Under the pieces are notes generated by a model. The model was not told the DNA's origin and did no database searches. It worked only from the letters and a program-made list of their open reading frames with translations. Shown piece by piece: positions 1-8,518 of a DNA stretch of 64,000 nt. Source of the DNA: Blastochloris viridis (GTDB lineage: Bacteria; Pseudomonadota; Alphaproteobacteria; Rhizobiales; Xanthobacteraceae); the NCBI RefSeq assembly GCF_001402875.1, contig NZ_CP012946.1, positions 2,210,001-2,274,000 of the forward strand. Reading direction: 5' to 3'. The translations under genes were made by a program, and so were the position numbers. Position 1 is the stretch's first letter. Each line of letters starts with the position of its first letter.

Positions 1-2832
1 GTCAAGGCCAAGCTGGTGCTCAATGCCGACTCCGACCGCACCATGACGGAGGTGCTGTCCAAGGTTCAGCAGGTCAAGTACCGCCTGCCGCAGGGCGCCT
101 TCGACCCGGTGGTGACCAAGATCACCGACGGCGCCTCCGCCGTGCAGTACGTCGCCTTCATCAGCGAAACCCTGACGATCCCGCAGATCACCGACTTCGT
201 GACGCGCGTTGGCCAGCCGCTGGTCACCTCGGTCAAGGGCGTCGCCTCGGCCGATTTCGCCGGCGCACAGGCGCTTGCCATGCGGGTGTGGCTCGATCCG
301 GTGAAGCTTGCCGCCCGCAATTTGACGGCCGGCGACGTCGCGGCGGCATTGCGTGCCAACAACGTGCAGGCGGCGCCGGGCCAGCTCGAAGGCGAGCGCA
401 CCGTCACCAACATCACCGCGGCGACCGACGCCACCACGGTTGAGGACTTTCGCAGCATGGTGGTCAAGACCGGCGCGGCCGGCCTGGTGCGGCTCTCCGA
501 TATCGCCGAGGTCGAAATCGGCAGCCAGAACCGCAAGACCCTCGGCTGGGCCAGCGCCCGGCGCGCCGTCTATCTGAAGATCGCGCCGACCCCCGACGGC
601 AACCCGCTGGAGATCGTGGCGGCGGTCAAGGCGCTGATCCCGAGCATGCAGGCCGTCGCGCCACCGGAGCTCACGGTGGAGAACCAGTTCGACGTCGCCC
701 ATTTCGTCCACGCTTCGATCGAGGAGGTGCGGCACACGCTGATGGAGGCAGTGGTCATCGTGGTGGTGGTGATCTTCCTGTTCCTCGGCTCAGGACGCGC
801 GGTCATCATCCCCGTTGTCACCATCCCGCTGTCGCTGGTGGGCACCGCGGCGGTGATGCTGGCGTTCGGCTTCTCGCTCAACCTCCTGACGCTGCTGGCG
901 ATGGTGCTGGCGATCGGGCTGGTGGTCGACGACGCCATCGTGGTGGTCGAGAACATCCATCGCCACATCGAGGAGGGCCGGTCGCCGATTGACGCCGCCG
1001 TCGTCGGCGCCCGTGAGATCGTCGGCCCGGTGATCGCGATGACCATCACGCTCGCCGCGGTCTATGCGCCGATCGGGCTGATGGGCGGCCTGACCGGCAG
1101 CCTGTTCCGTGAGTTCGCTTTTACGCTGGCGGGCGCGGTGGTGGTGTCGGGCGTGATCGCGCTGACGCTGTCGCCAATGATGAGCTCGCGGCTGCTCAGC
1201 AGAAAGGTCGCCGAAAGCCGCTTTGCCACGGTGGTCGAGCAGCGCTTCGGCGCGCTTGCTGCCGGTTATGGGCGATTGCTGGACCGCACCTTGTCGATGC
1301 GGCCGGTGGTGCTTCTGGTCGCCTGCGCGATGCTCGCGGCCATCGTCGTGCTGTTTCTCGGCACCAAGAGCGAGCTCGCCCCGCAGGAGGACCAGGGCTA
1401 TGTGTTCACTGCGGTGCGGGCGCCGCAATACGCCAATCTCGACTACACAGCGGCAGCGGCGGCGCGGGTCCAAAGCATCTTCCGGTCCTTCCCGGACTAT
1501 TCGGCCAACTTCTTCGTGGTCGGCACCGATGGGCTGAACAATGCGTTCGGCGGCATCATCCTCAAGGACTGGAGCGAGCGGCAGTATTCATCTGACGCCA
1601 TCCAGGCCCAGCTCTACCGGGCGGCCGGCTCCGTGCACGATGCCTCGGTCACGCCGTTCCAACCGATGGCGCTGCCGGCCTCGACTGGCGGACTGCCGTT
1701 CCAGATCGTGCTGCGCTCGCCCGCCGGCTTCAACATCATCCACCAGGAGATGGAAGCGCTGAAGGCGGCGGCCCGCAACAGCGGGCTGTTTGTGTTCGTC
1801 GACAGCGACCTCGCCTTCGACAGCCCGACCGCACGGATTCGCATCGACACCGCCAAGGCCGGCGAGGTCGGCGTCACCATGCAGGCAATCGCCGACACGC
1901 TGGCGGTGCTGGTCGGCGAGAACTACGTCAACCGCTTCAACTATTATGGCCGCTCCTACGACGTGATCCCGCAGGTGCGCCAGAACGACCGGCTTACGCC
2001 GGAGACGCTCGGCCGGTTCTACGTCCGCGCCAAATCGGGTGCGATGCTGCCGCTCTCGACCCTCATCAAGGTCGACGTGGTGCCGCAGGCCAACCGGTTG
2101 CCGCAGTTCAACCAGATGAACGCCACGACCCTCTCGGCAGTGCTCAGGCCCGGCGTGACGATGGGCCAGGCGGTGACGTTCATGGCCGCGCTGCCGCGTG
2201 CCCCCGGCGTCACCATCGACTGGCTCGGCGACAGCCGGCAATACGTGCAGGAGGGCAATCGTTTAACCGTGCTGTTCGGCCTTGCCTTGGTCGTCATCTT
2301 CCTGGTGCTGGCCGCGCAGTACGAGAGCTTTCGTGACCCAGTGGTGATTCTAGTGACAGTGCCGCTGGCGGTGTGCGGCGCGCTGGTGCCACTCTATCTC
2401 GGCTTCACCACCCTCAACATCTACACCCAGATCGGGCTCGTCACCCTGATCGGGTTGATTTCGAAACATGGCATCCTGATGGTAGCGTTCGCCAACCAGA
2501 TTCAACTGGGCGAAGGCCTTGACCGCCGCGCGGCGATCGTGACCTCGGCCAAGGTGCGCATGCGGCCGGTGCTGATGACCACCGCGGCAATGGTCGCCGG
2601 GCTGGTGCCGCTGCTGTTCGCGGGGGGAGCCGGCGCCGCCAGCCGCTTCGCCATCGGCATCGTGGTGGTGATGGGCATGCTGGTCGGCACGCTGTTCACG
2701 CTGTTCGTGCTGCCAACCTTTTACACCCTGATCGCGCGCGACCACCGCCAAGGCATGAGCGAGCAGGACCGCACGCTTGTCTCAGCCGACATGGTTACCT
2801 CACCGAGTGCATCCGCAAGCCCCCGCGGATAG
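1..2832 (+). CDS. RND multidrug efflux permease (AcrB/HAE1 family), 5' end outside window
   Basis: Inner-membrane proton-driven drug exporter subunit that would work with a periplasmic adaptor and an outer-membrane channel. The frame is open from base 1, so roughly the first 80-100 residues lie outside the window; about 943 codons are present. Two RND repeats are visible, each with a periplasmic loop and a cluster of membrane helices. The proton-relay motif GLVVDDAIVVVENIH and, in the second half, the relay lysine in GLISKHGILMVAFANQ are intact. A soxR gene follows 54 bases downstream on the same strand, which suggests redox-responsive control. Substrate cannot be told from sequence. It looks intact as far as visible. 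Confidence 0.95.
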   Translation, partial: VKAKLVLNADSDRTMTEVLSKVQQVKYRLPQGAFDPVVTKITDGASAVQYVAFISETLTIPQITDFVTRVGQPLVTSVKGVASADFAGAQALAMRVWLDPVKLAARNLTAGDVAAALRANNVQAAPGQLEGERTVTNITAATDATTVEDFRSMVVKTGAAGLVRLSDIAEVEIGSQNRKTLGWASARRAVYLKIAPTPDGNPLEIVAAVKALIPSMQAVAPPELTVENQFDVAHFVHASIEEVRHTLMEAVVIVVVVIFLFLGSGRAVIIPVVTIPLSLVGTAAVMLAFGFSLNLLTLLAMVLAIGLVVDDAIVVVENIHRHIEEGRSPIDAAVVGAREIVGPVIAMTITLAAVYAPIGLMGGLTGSLFREFAFTLAGAVVVSGVIALTLSPMMSSRLLSRKVAESRFATVVEQRFGALAAGYGRLLDRTLSMRPVVLLVACAMLAAIVVLFLGTKSELAPQEDQGYVFTAVRAPQYANLDYTAAAAARVQSIFRSFPDYSANFFVVGTDGLNNAFGGIILKDWSERQYSSDAIQAQLYRAAGSVHDASVTPFQPMALPASTGGLPFQIVLRSPAGFNIIHQEMEALKAAARNSGLFVFVDSDLAFDSPTARIRIDTAKAGEVGVTMQAIADTLAVLVGENYVNRFNYYGRSYDVIPQVRQNDRLTPETLGRFYVRAKSGAMLPLSTLIKVDVVPQANRLPQFNQMNATTLSAVLRPGVTMGQAVTFMAALPRAPGVTIDWLGDSRQYVQEGNRLTVLFGLALVVIFLVLAAQYESFRDPVVILVTVPLAVCGALVPLYLGFTTLNIYTQIGLVTLIGLISKHGILMVAFANQIQLGEGLDRRAAIVTSAKVRMRPVLMTTAAMVAGLVPLLFAGGAGAASRFAIGIVVVMGMLVGTLFTLFVLPTFYTLIARDHRQGMSEQDRTLVSADMVTSPSASASPRG

Positions 2833-2886
2833 CTCGGCCGGCGCCACGCCGCGGCGTTATTCCCCGACCAAAGGTGAGGTTCGGCC

Positions 2887-3348
2887 GTGAGCGACAATTC
2901 CCTCAAAACCGCCCTCACCGTCGGCGAGGTCGCGAAGCGGAGCGGCGTCGCGGTGTCCACGGTACATTTTTATGAGGCAAGGGGACTGATTGTGGGCTGG
3001 CGCACCGACGGCAACCAGCGACGCTATCACCGCTCGGTGCTCCGCCGCATCGCCATCATCCGCGTGGCGTTGCTCGCCGGTGTTCCGCTGGCAACCATCC
3101 GTGACGCGCTGGTGGATCTGCCCCACGATCGCGTCCCGACCAAGGACGACTGGGTGCGATTCGCCAAGGCGTGGAAGGAGATGCTGGAGCAGCGCATCGT
3201 CAGCCTCACCCAGCTGCGCGACCAGATCACCAGTTGCATCGGCTGCGGCTGCCTTTCGCTGGAGGAATGCCCGCTGCGCAATCCTGGCGACGAGCTGGGA
3301 CGGAACGGACCCGGGCCGCGACGTCTCGGTGCAAGACGGTGGTCATAG
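2887..3348 (+). CDS. soxR: SoxR, redox-sensing MerR-family activator
   Basis: Transcription activator whose [2Fe-2S] cluster senses redox-cycling compounds. The 153-residue product has an N-terminal MerR winged helix (residues 11-55), a dimerisation helix, and the SoxR cluster motif CIGCGCLSLEEC with cysteines at 117, 120, 122 and 128, nearly the same numbering as in E. coli SoxR. Start is GTG at 2887, preceded by AAAGGTGAGG. It follows an RND pump gene; in non-enteric bacteria SoxR commonly controls efflux pumps and oxidoreductases directly rather than soxS. I see no clear SoxR operator in the 54-base gap, so its target site is probably upstream of the window. The end of the gene is not disturbed by the nearby insertion sequence. 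Confidence 0.95.
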   Translation: MSDNSLKTALTVGEVAKRSGVAVSTVHFYEARGLIVGWRTDGNQRRYHRSVLRRIAIIRVALLAGVPLATIRDALVDLPHDRVPTKDDWVRFAKAWKEMLEQRIVSLTQLRDQITSCIGCGCLSLEECPLRNPGDELGRNGPGPRRLGARRWS

Positions 3349-3559
3349 TCGACCTTGCCACACACGAGTTGGATTCCTACCTCAACCTCCTACAACATCT
3401 CTCCCATGTCTTCCGCCGTCACCAACGAACAGCCGGCGGCTTCGCGATAACTTGCTCGCGACCGAAGTCTCGGAACCGCTCAGAACCTCAGCGATCGTGA
3501 CCATTGCCGCTTTCACGTCGGTATCGTCGACCGCCGCACACAGGTCCCGGTCCCATTAG

Positions 3560-5009
3560 CTAGGAGCCTGTCCAGATAATCCGTTGGCACGGTGTCCGAG
3601 CGTGGCGTGTCTCGCTCACCCGGCTCTCGCGAGCTTGGTGATGTTGTGGGCGAGGCAGATCAACGCCCATTCCGCCTGAACCGCTGCCAGACCGCGCAGC
3701 AGGAACTGTCGGAACCCGCGCGCCTGCTTGATCTGGCCGAACACCGGCTCGACGATCTGCTTGCGCAGGCGATATCGGCTGCGGTGGCCGGCCCGCTTCA
3801 GCGTCAGGCGCATGCGCTGGGTGAGCGGCCCGCCCAGCTTCCGCGAAGCCTCGGCCGGCCGCTTGGCCCGACCGATGGCGACATAGGCACGAATGTCGCG
3901 GGCGGCGAGCGCGGCGAGGTTTGCCTCACTGCAGTAGCCCGCGTCCGCCGAGACCTCCTTCGGCCTGCGGCCGAGATGAGCCTCGATGCCCTCGACCAGC
4001 GGCACCAACTGCGGGCAGTCGCTCATGCTCTTGGTCAGCCCGTGGGCCACGATGATCTGCGCCGCGCCGTCGACCGCCGCCTGAGCATTGTAGCCCTGGA
4101 CGTAGCCGTCCTTGGTCAGCAGCACCTGGCTGTCGGGATCGGTGAAGTTGCGCTGCGTCTTGGGGGCCGGCGCGTCCGAGCGGGGTTTCAGAGGCGGCCC
4201 CGGCCGCTTGCGTCCCTCGGCGCGGCGCGCCTCCTCCGCTTGGCGTTCGGCTTCGGCTTTGGCGGCCGCAGCCGCGGCGGCTTCCTGCTCGAGCGCGGCC
4301 TTGGCTTCCCGGATCTTGGCCAGGCGCTTGGTCTTGTCGGCCACCCAGTCGGGCATCTCCTCGCCGCGGCGTCTCGTGCCGTGCTGCGCGTCGTCCTGCG
4401 CGTCGGCGGCCTCCGCGCTCGTCAGCCAGCGGTCGACCTCCGCCTGCAACTCCGCCTCACGCTCCTGCATGCGCCCGTAGCTCATCGCCTTGTGCTTGGA
4501 GGCGTTGGCCTTGATCTTGGTGCCGTCGAGCGCGACGTGCCCGAGCTTCACCAGCCCAGCCGCCTCGGCCAGCTTCAGCACCTGGACAAACAGGTTGGCG
4601 AGCGCCGCCAGATGGCGTTTGCGGAAGTCGGCGATGGTGCGGAAATCGGGCGCATCGTGCGCGACGATCATCATGAAGTCGACCCGCTCGGTGCAGGCTT
4701 TGGCAATTCGCCGTGACGAGTACAGTCCGGTGCAGTAGGCGTGGAGCAGCAGAGCGACCATCATCCGAGGGTCGTACGGCGGCTGACCCAGCTCGCCTTT
4801 GTAGCTGGCAAAGATCTCATCCAGATCAAGGCCATCGCGCACCAAGGCGATCACGAACTGCGAGAGGTGATCTTTCGGCACATAGTCCGTGATCGCCGGC
4901 GGGAAAAGCTGCGTCTGGTCGATCTTCCACGGCCGAAAATGCCTGCTCATGCAGGCGATTGAATCAGATCCGTCGCCGAAAAGCCATGACTTCTCGGACA
5001 GGCTCCTAG
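3560..5009. mobile_element. IS1182-family insertion sequence
   Basis: About 1.45 kb element bounded by perfect inverted repeats reading TAGGAGCCTGTCC inward from each side (3561-3573 and the complement at 4996-5008). Each end is also preceded by C, so CTAG occurs at both outer edges; this could be part of the repeat or a 4-base palindromic target duplication. It contains one intact transposase gene on the minus strand and little else. It sits between soxR and a decayed patch, so it interrupts no recognisable gene. The intact ends and gene suggest a fairly recent, possibly active copy. Confidence 0.85.
3616..4950 (-). CDS. IS1182-family transposase (DDE type)
   Basis: Cut-and-paste transposase of the IS1182 group. 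I chose the ATG at 4950 (product begins MSRHFRPWKID), which gives 444 residues, the usual size; a longer open frame to 5094 would cross the IS end. The N-terminal DUF772-type region (about residues 20-130), a long charged Ala/Glu/Lys linker (about 190-255), and a C-terminal DDE domain with the conserved DAGYCSE block and a VEPVFGQIKQARGFRQF-type ending are all present. No frameshift is seen. The gene fills nearly all of the insertion sequence. Confidence 0.93.
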   Translation of the reverse strand: MSRHFRPWKIDQTQLFPPAITDYVPKDHLSQFVIALVRDGLDLDEIFASYKGELGQPPYDPRMMVALLLHAYCTGLYSSRRIAKACTERVDFMMIVAHDAPDFRTIADFRKRHLAALANLFVQVLKLAEAAGLVKLGHVALDGTKIKANASKHKAMSYGRMQEREAELQAEVDRWLTSAEAADAQDDAQHGTRRRGEEMPDWVADKTKRLAKIREAKAALEQEAAAAAAAKAEAERQAEEARRAEGRKRPGPPLKPRSDAPAPKTQRNFTDPDSQVLLTKDGYVQGYNAQAAVDGAAQIIVAHGLTKSMSDCPQLVPLVEGIEAHLGRRPKEVSADAGYCSEANLAALAARDIRAYVAIGRAKRPAEASRKLGGPLTQRMRLTLKRAGHRSRYRLRKQIVEPVFGQIKQARGFRQFLLRGLAAVQAEWALICLAHNITKLARAG

Positions 5010-5281
5010 TGGCGATGATTAGCGGACGCCCGCAACGCCGCGGCGCAGGCACGCCAGCGCTTGGGCCAGCGGCCTGGCCATTCCTGCCGCCCACCGCCGC
5101 GGGTCACCATGCCCAACCGTGAGGATCAAAAGCCCCGCAAGGGTGCGGGATAAGGGATGGATGGTGTCGAATGCGGCACAACTCAGCGCCGCCCCGACGG
5201 GCACAGCCGGCTCAATGAGCCGACTGGCGCCCGTTCCAAATAGGCAACACGTCGATAATCATCGGCAGGTAACTGCGTCAT
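5010..5281. other. Decayed non-coding patch resembling plasmid-type DNA at 38.97-39.09 kb
   Basis: No credible gene. Two blocks match the spacer next to the small gene at 39079-39264: CCCGCAAGGGTGCGGGAT at 5134-5151 (one base different from 38969-38986) and GCCGGCTCAATGAGCCG at 5206-5222 (identical to 39073-39089), in the same order and orientation, with a weaker GTCGA-GCGGC block between. In the 39-kb copy the second block contains the stop codon of the small gene, and here the minus strand still reads a similar short tail before a stop. This looks like a degraded second copy of the same plasmid-derived segment. Confidence 0.5.
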
Positions 5282-5491
5282 GTTAACGAGGGGCGCCAAC
5301 CCACCGGCGCCTTGAAGGATCGCGTCAGCGCGCTTGCCGTGGCGCGGGCCGCCGGCGCCAGCGTCGTCACCCCCGCAAGCACCGGCAACGCCGCGACCGC
5401 CCTGCCCCGCCTGTGCGCGGCCGAGGGAATGACGGCGGTCATTTTTGGCTCCGCCGCGATACCGGAAGCCAAATCGGACGGCAACTCCTAG
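5282..5491 (+). pseudogene. Threonine synthase-like PLP enzyme remnant
   Basis: A 69-codon fragment ending in TAG at 5489-5491 reads as the core of a fold-type II PLP enzyme. It has NEGRQPTGALKDR, equivalent to the N-P-T-G-S-F-K-D-R block with the PLP lysine, then ASTGNAATALPRLCAAEGM, equivalent to the phosphate-binding S-T-G-N-T-A motif of threonine synthase. An in-frame TAA lies just upstream (5270-5272), and no start codon, N-terminus or C-terminal two thirds can be found. It therefore cannot encode an enzyme. The parent gene was probably lost when insertion sequences rearranged this side. Confidence 0.65.
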
Positions 5492-5602
5492 GCAGTCCTG
5501 CCCGCCGGTTTCGCTGCGCCGAAGTCGCAGATCTCTCAACGAAACTCACATGCTGCTGCGCAGCCGTTCCACCCATCACTTATGGGTCTCGACCGTGTGC
5601 AT

Positions 5603-6985
5603 TCAGCCACTTCGGCTCACGATCGTGCTGTATATTCGTTCGATCAACGTCAACGCGCCGCGATAGCCGACATTGGAGCGCGAGATCACGACCTCGTGCG
5701 AAACCGGAAAGCCGACTTCGACAAGAAATCCATCGAGCTCTTTCGTGATCGTGCGCTCCCAGCTTGTTCCAAACAAGATCGGTGGCTTGTGGCCGAAATC
5801 GGTTTGGCGAAGCAGCGTATGAACATTGTAGCCGTCTTCGATGAAGTCGACTTCAGTTGAAACATCATGATCGATGGCGCGAAACGCATCTCGAATTGCG
5901 TCGCGGTGCTCCCCGGGCGTGTTGTCGGTTATGATCTGTCGAGCCGGGATGAAACCGAGTTGGCGCACCAGGAACTTGGTCAACGCGAGAACATAAGCCG
6001 CATCGCCGATGACGGCAGCCCGCGTCGGCATGGCCGAGCGTCTCTCGGAGTAGAACTCTGAAAATGACAGAAGATAATCGTAATATTCTTTTTCTTCGGC
6101 CTTGATGAATTTTTCAACGTCAGCGCCCGGCAGTCCGGCGAAGGCGCCCACTTCGCGGAGAAACTCGCCGGTTTGTTTGGCGCCGATCGGGATGACCGGA
6201 ACGTGCAGGAATGGCTGGCCGTATTTGGCTTCGAGGTGACGAGCCGTGGAAAGCCCGAGCCACGGCGACAGAACGAGGTTGAACTGTGCCTGCGGGATGG
6301 TTCTCCACTCCGCAAGGCCGTGCGAGGAAGGCCCAAACAGCACATTCACCTTAAGCCCGATGCCCTCCAGCACACGTTTGATCTCGGCCAGATCGCCGCG
6401 CCAGAACGTGTTCTGGTAGGGAAGCAGCGACCACAGATTGACGAGCCCGCGCTGGGTGGCGTGGTCGGGCTCGCCGCCCAATTGATCAATGATCGCGCGT
6501 GTCACCACGTCGTGGCCGATGAAGTTGTTGCCGCGAAAGCCGCCGGTCTCGGCGTAGACGATCGGCACGTCGCGCTTTTGGAAGTCGCGAACGACCGAGC
6601 CAACATCGTCTCCGACCAGATCGGAGATGCACCCGGTGACGACGACGAACAAATCGGCGTCGAGAATATCAAGCGTCGCTTCGATCAGTTCGCGAAGCCG
6701 ATCGCCACCTCCAAAGATCACCTCCCGTTGCGACGCATTGGTGCTCGGTGCCACGCCGGCGCCGCTCCGGCCGCCGCCCTGATAGCCGTTGGCGTAGACG
6801 AGGCTCCGATATTGCTTGCTGACGCAGCCAGGCCCGCAATGGGTGATGGGAATCACACCGGGAATCGCAGCGGCGGATTGCATAGCTCCGAGCGAGCACA
6901 CATAGCGCGCCTGCTCGATCGGGCCAGCGAGATCCGACCGGCCCGGTTTCGTTTCTGCTCGCTTCTTCAGGGGGACGAGAACCAT
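5603..6985 (-). CDS. Nitrogenase-like component 1, beta subunit (NifK family; possibly MarK-like)
   Basis: 460-residue NifK-family protein, expected to pair with the NifD-like product encoded immediately upstream. Cysteines that can serve as P-cluster ligands are visible at 30 (RYVCSLGAM), 50 and 54 (THCGPGC) and 119 (TGCISDLVGDD, matching the T-C-x-x-x-x-I-G-D-D block of NifK). It is shorter than classical NifK (about 520). Spacing to the upstream gene is only 6 bases, so the two are cotranscribed and probably translationally coupled. No NifH, NifB, NifE or NifN homologue lies in the window, so it is unlikely to be a complete nitrogen-fixation locus. The best family guess is a nitrogenase-like reductase such as methylthio-alkane reductase (MarDK) or another uncharacterised group; the choice needs a tree. 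Downstream lie only remnants and an insertion sequence. Confidence 0.8.
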   Translation of the reverse strand: MVLVPLKKRAETKPGRSDLAGPIEQARYVCSLGAMQSAAAIPGVIPITHCGPGCVSKQYRSLVYANGYQGGGRSGAGVAPSTNASQREVIFGGGDRLRELIEATLDILDADLFVVVTGCISDLVGDDVGSVVRDFQKRDVPIVYAETGGFRGNNFIGHDVVTRAIIDQLGGEPDHATQRGLVNLWSLLPYQNTFWRGDLAEIKRVLEGIGLKVNVLFGPSSHGLAEWRTIPQAQFNLVLSPWLGLSTARHLEAKYGQPFLHVPVIPIGAKQTGEFLREVGAFAGLPGADVEKFIKAEEKEYYDYLLSFSEFYSERRSAMPTRAAVIGDAAYVLALTKFLVRQLGFIPARQIITDNTPGEHRDAIRDAFRAIDHDVSTEVDFIEDGYNVHTLLRQTDFGHKPPILFGTSWERTITKELDGFLVEVGFPVSHEVVISRSNVGYRGALTLIERIYSTIVSRSG

Positions 6986-6991
6986 GGCCGG

Positions 6992-8518
6992 TCAGGCTCC
7001 AACTCGGCGCGCCAGCGCGAACGGGTCCTGCTCTGCGAGCCATGACGCCTTGTAGGGAAGCGTTGTGTGGGCGGCGAGATCCTCGTGGAATTTCCTTTGC
7101 GCAAGAACGGCCAGTATTTCCTCCCCGATATTGACAAGGCCCTGGTAGCCAACGGGAAAACTCGCATCCGCCTCAAGCGGAATCACTGGCAGACCAAGGC
7201 GGTTGATCACAGATCCAAGCGCGCTGTGGCGGAAGATTATGAAATCGGGGTTGACCCGTTTCAGCATGTTGAAAAACCGGTACGACTGTCCGTTGGAGAT
7301 GCTGAGGTGTTCGATATCTCCGTAGCTATCGAGCATGAACCCCAGCGTATCGCGCTCGGTGTCCGGGCTGTCGTAGATCGGGTCGTGGTGATAGGCGACC
7401 GATCCCTCCACCGTTATTCCAAGTTCGCGGAGGATGCCGATGATGCCGTGGGCATAGCCCGGCCCCATCACGACAAAGCCCTTGAGACCACGGAGCTCGG
7501 TGCGCAATTTTTCGACACGCGGCCCGATTCGCTCGTGCTCGCGTTGAATATACTGCTCGACTTGCTCCTGCCTGTTCAGCGCCTGTCCGATCGCACGAAG
7601 CCAGCCATCGGTGCCGGCGAAGCCAAACGGCTGTGGCGCCTTTATCTGGGGCACGCCGAATTCCCGCTCCAGCGCAGCACCAAGGTAGGTCGCAAACGTA
7701 TAGCAGAAGCTGGTCGATGCCGCCGCTTCCGACATCTGTTCGAGACCTTCGACAGTCGCCAGATTGACCACGAAATTTGCCCTGAGGCCCAACTGCCCCA
7801 GCATGTCGGTGTAGACGTCCGCGCCCGACAGCACGAACAGATTGATGAGATCATCCTGCTTCCGACGCGGGGCCTTGCGGACGATATGGCGGAGGATGCC
7901 ATGCTGGATCGCGTCGAAGCCGGAACTCCAGTGATTTGACTTGAAGCCCTCGCAAAATACCGGAACGACCGGGATCCCGAGCTCTTCTTCGCACGCCTTG
8001 GTGACGCTCTCGACGTCATCGCCGATGATCCCCGTCGCGCATGATGTGGCGATGAAGATCGCCTTGGGATGGTGTCGTTCCCAGGCCTTGTGAATGGCGT
8101 CCCGCAGTTTTTCGACGCCGCCATAGACCATGTCGGAGTCACCGAGATTTGTGGAGATGCTGATCGCGTCGGCAACCGGCATGTCACGTGCGGCGAGGCC
8201 CTTTCGATATGATGCGCTCGTGCTGGCGTGCAGCGCGCTGCATCCAATCGGCGCGTGGTGGATCAGCACCGCATCGCGTATGTGACTGGCCTGGTTTTCG
8301 ACGATCTGCTCACTACACCCCGTGCCTTGCGTGAAGGGGCTTTCCAGCTCGCAAATTCGCGGAACCTTTCCGCCGGAAATTCCGCACCGCGCGCCACAGC
8401 CGTCACGCGAGAATCCGGACTGGTCGGCGAGATCGCTCGCCTTGCCGTCCCAATTGATGATTGTGCCAAGACGCTGCTCGCGGCTCTCGACCGACGCCAC
8501 TTTCAGATTGATCGCCAC
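6992..8518 (-). CDS. Nitrogenase-like component 1, alpha subunit (NifD family; possibly MarD-like)
   Basis: 508-residue NifD-family protein. Start is GTG at 8518 with AGGAGG five bases upstream. P-cluster-type cysteines are at 68 (GTGCSEQ), 93 (HAPIGCSALHAS) and 160 (TSCATGIIGDD). Cys272 in SFCYTFATYLG sits where NifD has the cofactor ligand Cys275. Where NifD has the second cofactor ligand His442, the aligned stretch VIPLEADASFPVGYQG has no histidine; a glutamate (449) falls there by eye. Three extra N-terminal cysteines (41, 45, 56) are unusual. Retention of the cluster cysteines argues for a P-cluster and some M-type cofactor rather than the protochlorophyllide or chlorin reductases. Catalytic role unknown; methylthio-alkane reductase is one candidate. 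A partner reductase (NifH-like) must be encoded elsewhere. Confidence 0.8.
   Translation of the reverse strand: MAINLKVASVESREQRLGTIINWDGKASDLADQSGFSRDGCGARCGISGGKVPRICELESPFTQGTGCSEQIVENQASHIRDAVLIHHAPIGCSALHASTSASYRKGLAARDMPVADAISISTNLGDSDMVYGGVEKLRDAIHKAWERHHPKAIFIATSCATGIIGDDVESVTKACEEELGIPVVPVFCEGFKSNHWSSGFDAIQHGILRHIVRKAPRRKQDDLINLFVLSGADVYTDMLGQLGLRANFVVNLATVEGLEQMSEAAASTSFCYTFATYLGAALEREFGVPQIKAPQPFGFAGTDGWLRAIGQALNRQEQVEQYIQREHERIGPRVEKLRTELRGLKGFVVMGPGYAHGIIGILRELGITVEGSVAYHHDPIYDSPDTERDTLGFMLDSYGDIEHLSISNGQSYRFFNMLKRVNPDFIIFRHSALGSVINRLGLPVIPLEADASFPVGYQGLVNIGEEILAVLAQRKFHEDLAAHTTLPYKASWLAEQDPFALARRVGA

Noticed and set aside
3592..4716. 374-codon plus-strand frame inside the IS1182 element
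   Set aside because: Exact antisense of the intact transposase gene.
5603..8518. Dark-operative protochlorophyllide or chlorophyllide reductase (BchNB, BchYZ)
   Set aside because: The NifD Cys275-type residue in its helix context and the full set of P-cluster-type cysteines on both subunits fit the nitrogenase/Mar side better, and no bch genes are near.
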